Shown here: positions 63,906-64,000 of the stretch, one piece after another
How the letters are laid out: the number at the start of each line of letters is the position of its first letter
How positions within the stretch are numbered: the stretch's first letter is position 1
Origin: Cystobacter fuscus
Lineage (GTDB): Bacteria > Myxococcota > Myxococcia > Myxococcales > Myxococcaceae
Direction of reading: 5' to 3'
NCBI RefSeq assembly: GCF_002305875.1
Contig: NZ_CP022098.1
Span: 8,494,001 to 8,558,000 of the forward strand
DNA length: 64,000 nucleotides
The notes under the pieces: generated by a model
What the model was told of the DNA's origin: nothing
Database searches by the model: none
Seen by the model: the letters and a program-made list of their open reading frames with translations, nothing else
Program-made: the position numbers and the translations under genes

Positions 63906-64000
63906 GTGCGCTTCATCCGCTCCTTGAGGCTCATGCCCTCCGGCGGGCGCCCTCGCTCCCTGGGCCGCCCTCCCCTGAGGTGCGCGGCAGGGGCCCTGGG
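63906..64000 (-). mobile_element. IS1182-type transposase fragment
   Basis: On the minus strand the sequence reads GRPRERGRPPEGMSLKERM and stops matching at the junction with the IS3 fragment. GRPP...SLKERM is found just before the RRKxxVEPVFGQIK end of IS1182-like transposases. The rest lies outside the window or is lost. Confidence 0.45.

Overview
The window comes from a GC-rich deltaproteobacterial (Myxococcota) chromosome, most likely a Cystobacter/Archangium-type myxobacterium. The evidence is family content: DUF2378, DUF2381, DUF4388, DUF5953, DUF6184 and DUF6310 proteins, a lipoprotein with NGLAF repeats, GTG starts and strong third-position GC bias. No rRNA, CRISPR array or intact tRNA was seen. 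All calls are by eye; no database search was run.

1-20 kb is accessory and heavily rearranged. It holds a serine hydrolase, a DUF2087 protein, a lipase maturation factor, an LCCL-domain lipoprotein, a secreted nuclease and a YnfA transporter, mixed with broken copies of neighbouring genes. A lipase-maturation-factor/nuclease segment exists twice, and each copy has lost a different gene. Truncated copies of a methyltransferase, a DUF6184 lipoprotein and a 3-hydroxybutyrate dehydrogenase lie at 8.4-10.3 kb; their intact parents lie at 16-18.9 kb. The broken copies abut short terminal sequences of the type GGGTGTCA, and a 199-bp MITE sits inside one such end. From 12.3 to 15.9 kb are a decayed sensor kinase, transposase and group II intron fragments, and a frameshifted lipoprotein toxin gene followed by an intact Imm26 immunity gene.

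20-38 kb is mostly housekeeping: a TauE/SafE exporter with its DUF1634 partner, pepA, an lpxC - thioredoxin-like lipoprotein - DUF4388 - pyrF cluster, ruvB, yebC-ruvC-ruvA and a DksA-like zinc finger gene.

38-50 kb is metabolic: a zinc-type dehydrogenase, an alginate-lyase-like protein, a large outer-membrane barrel, an unrecognised low-GC gene, then a TetR regulator divergent from a four-gene aromatic-ring catabolism operon (FAD hydroxylase, extradiol dioxygenase, fumarylacetoacetase-like hydrolase, metallo-beta-lactamase-fold hydrolase).

50-54 kb is the RNA repair locus: rtcB and rtcA facing away from the sigma-54 activator gene rtcR, with a clear -24/-12 promoter ahead of rtcB.

54-62 kb carries the NGLAF lipoprotein, a divergent diadenylate-cyclase-like protein, an EamA transporter, a DTW-domain tRNA modification enzyme, a DUF2378 protein and a tandem S41 protease. 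62.1-64 kb is a second scar zone: a tRNA 3'-end fragment, a DUF2381 pseudogene, a DUF5953 gene behind the tail of a DUF6310 toxin, and pieces of IS3- and IS1182-type transposases.
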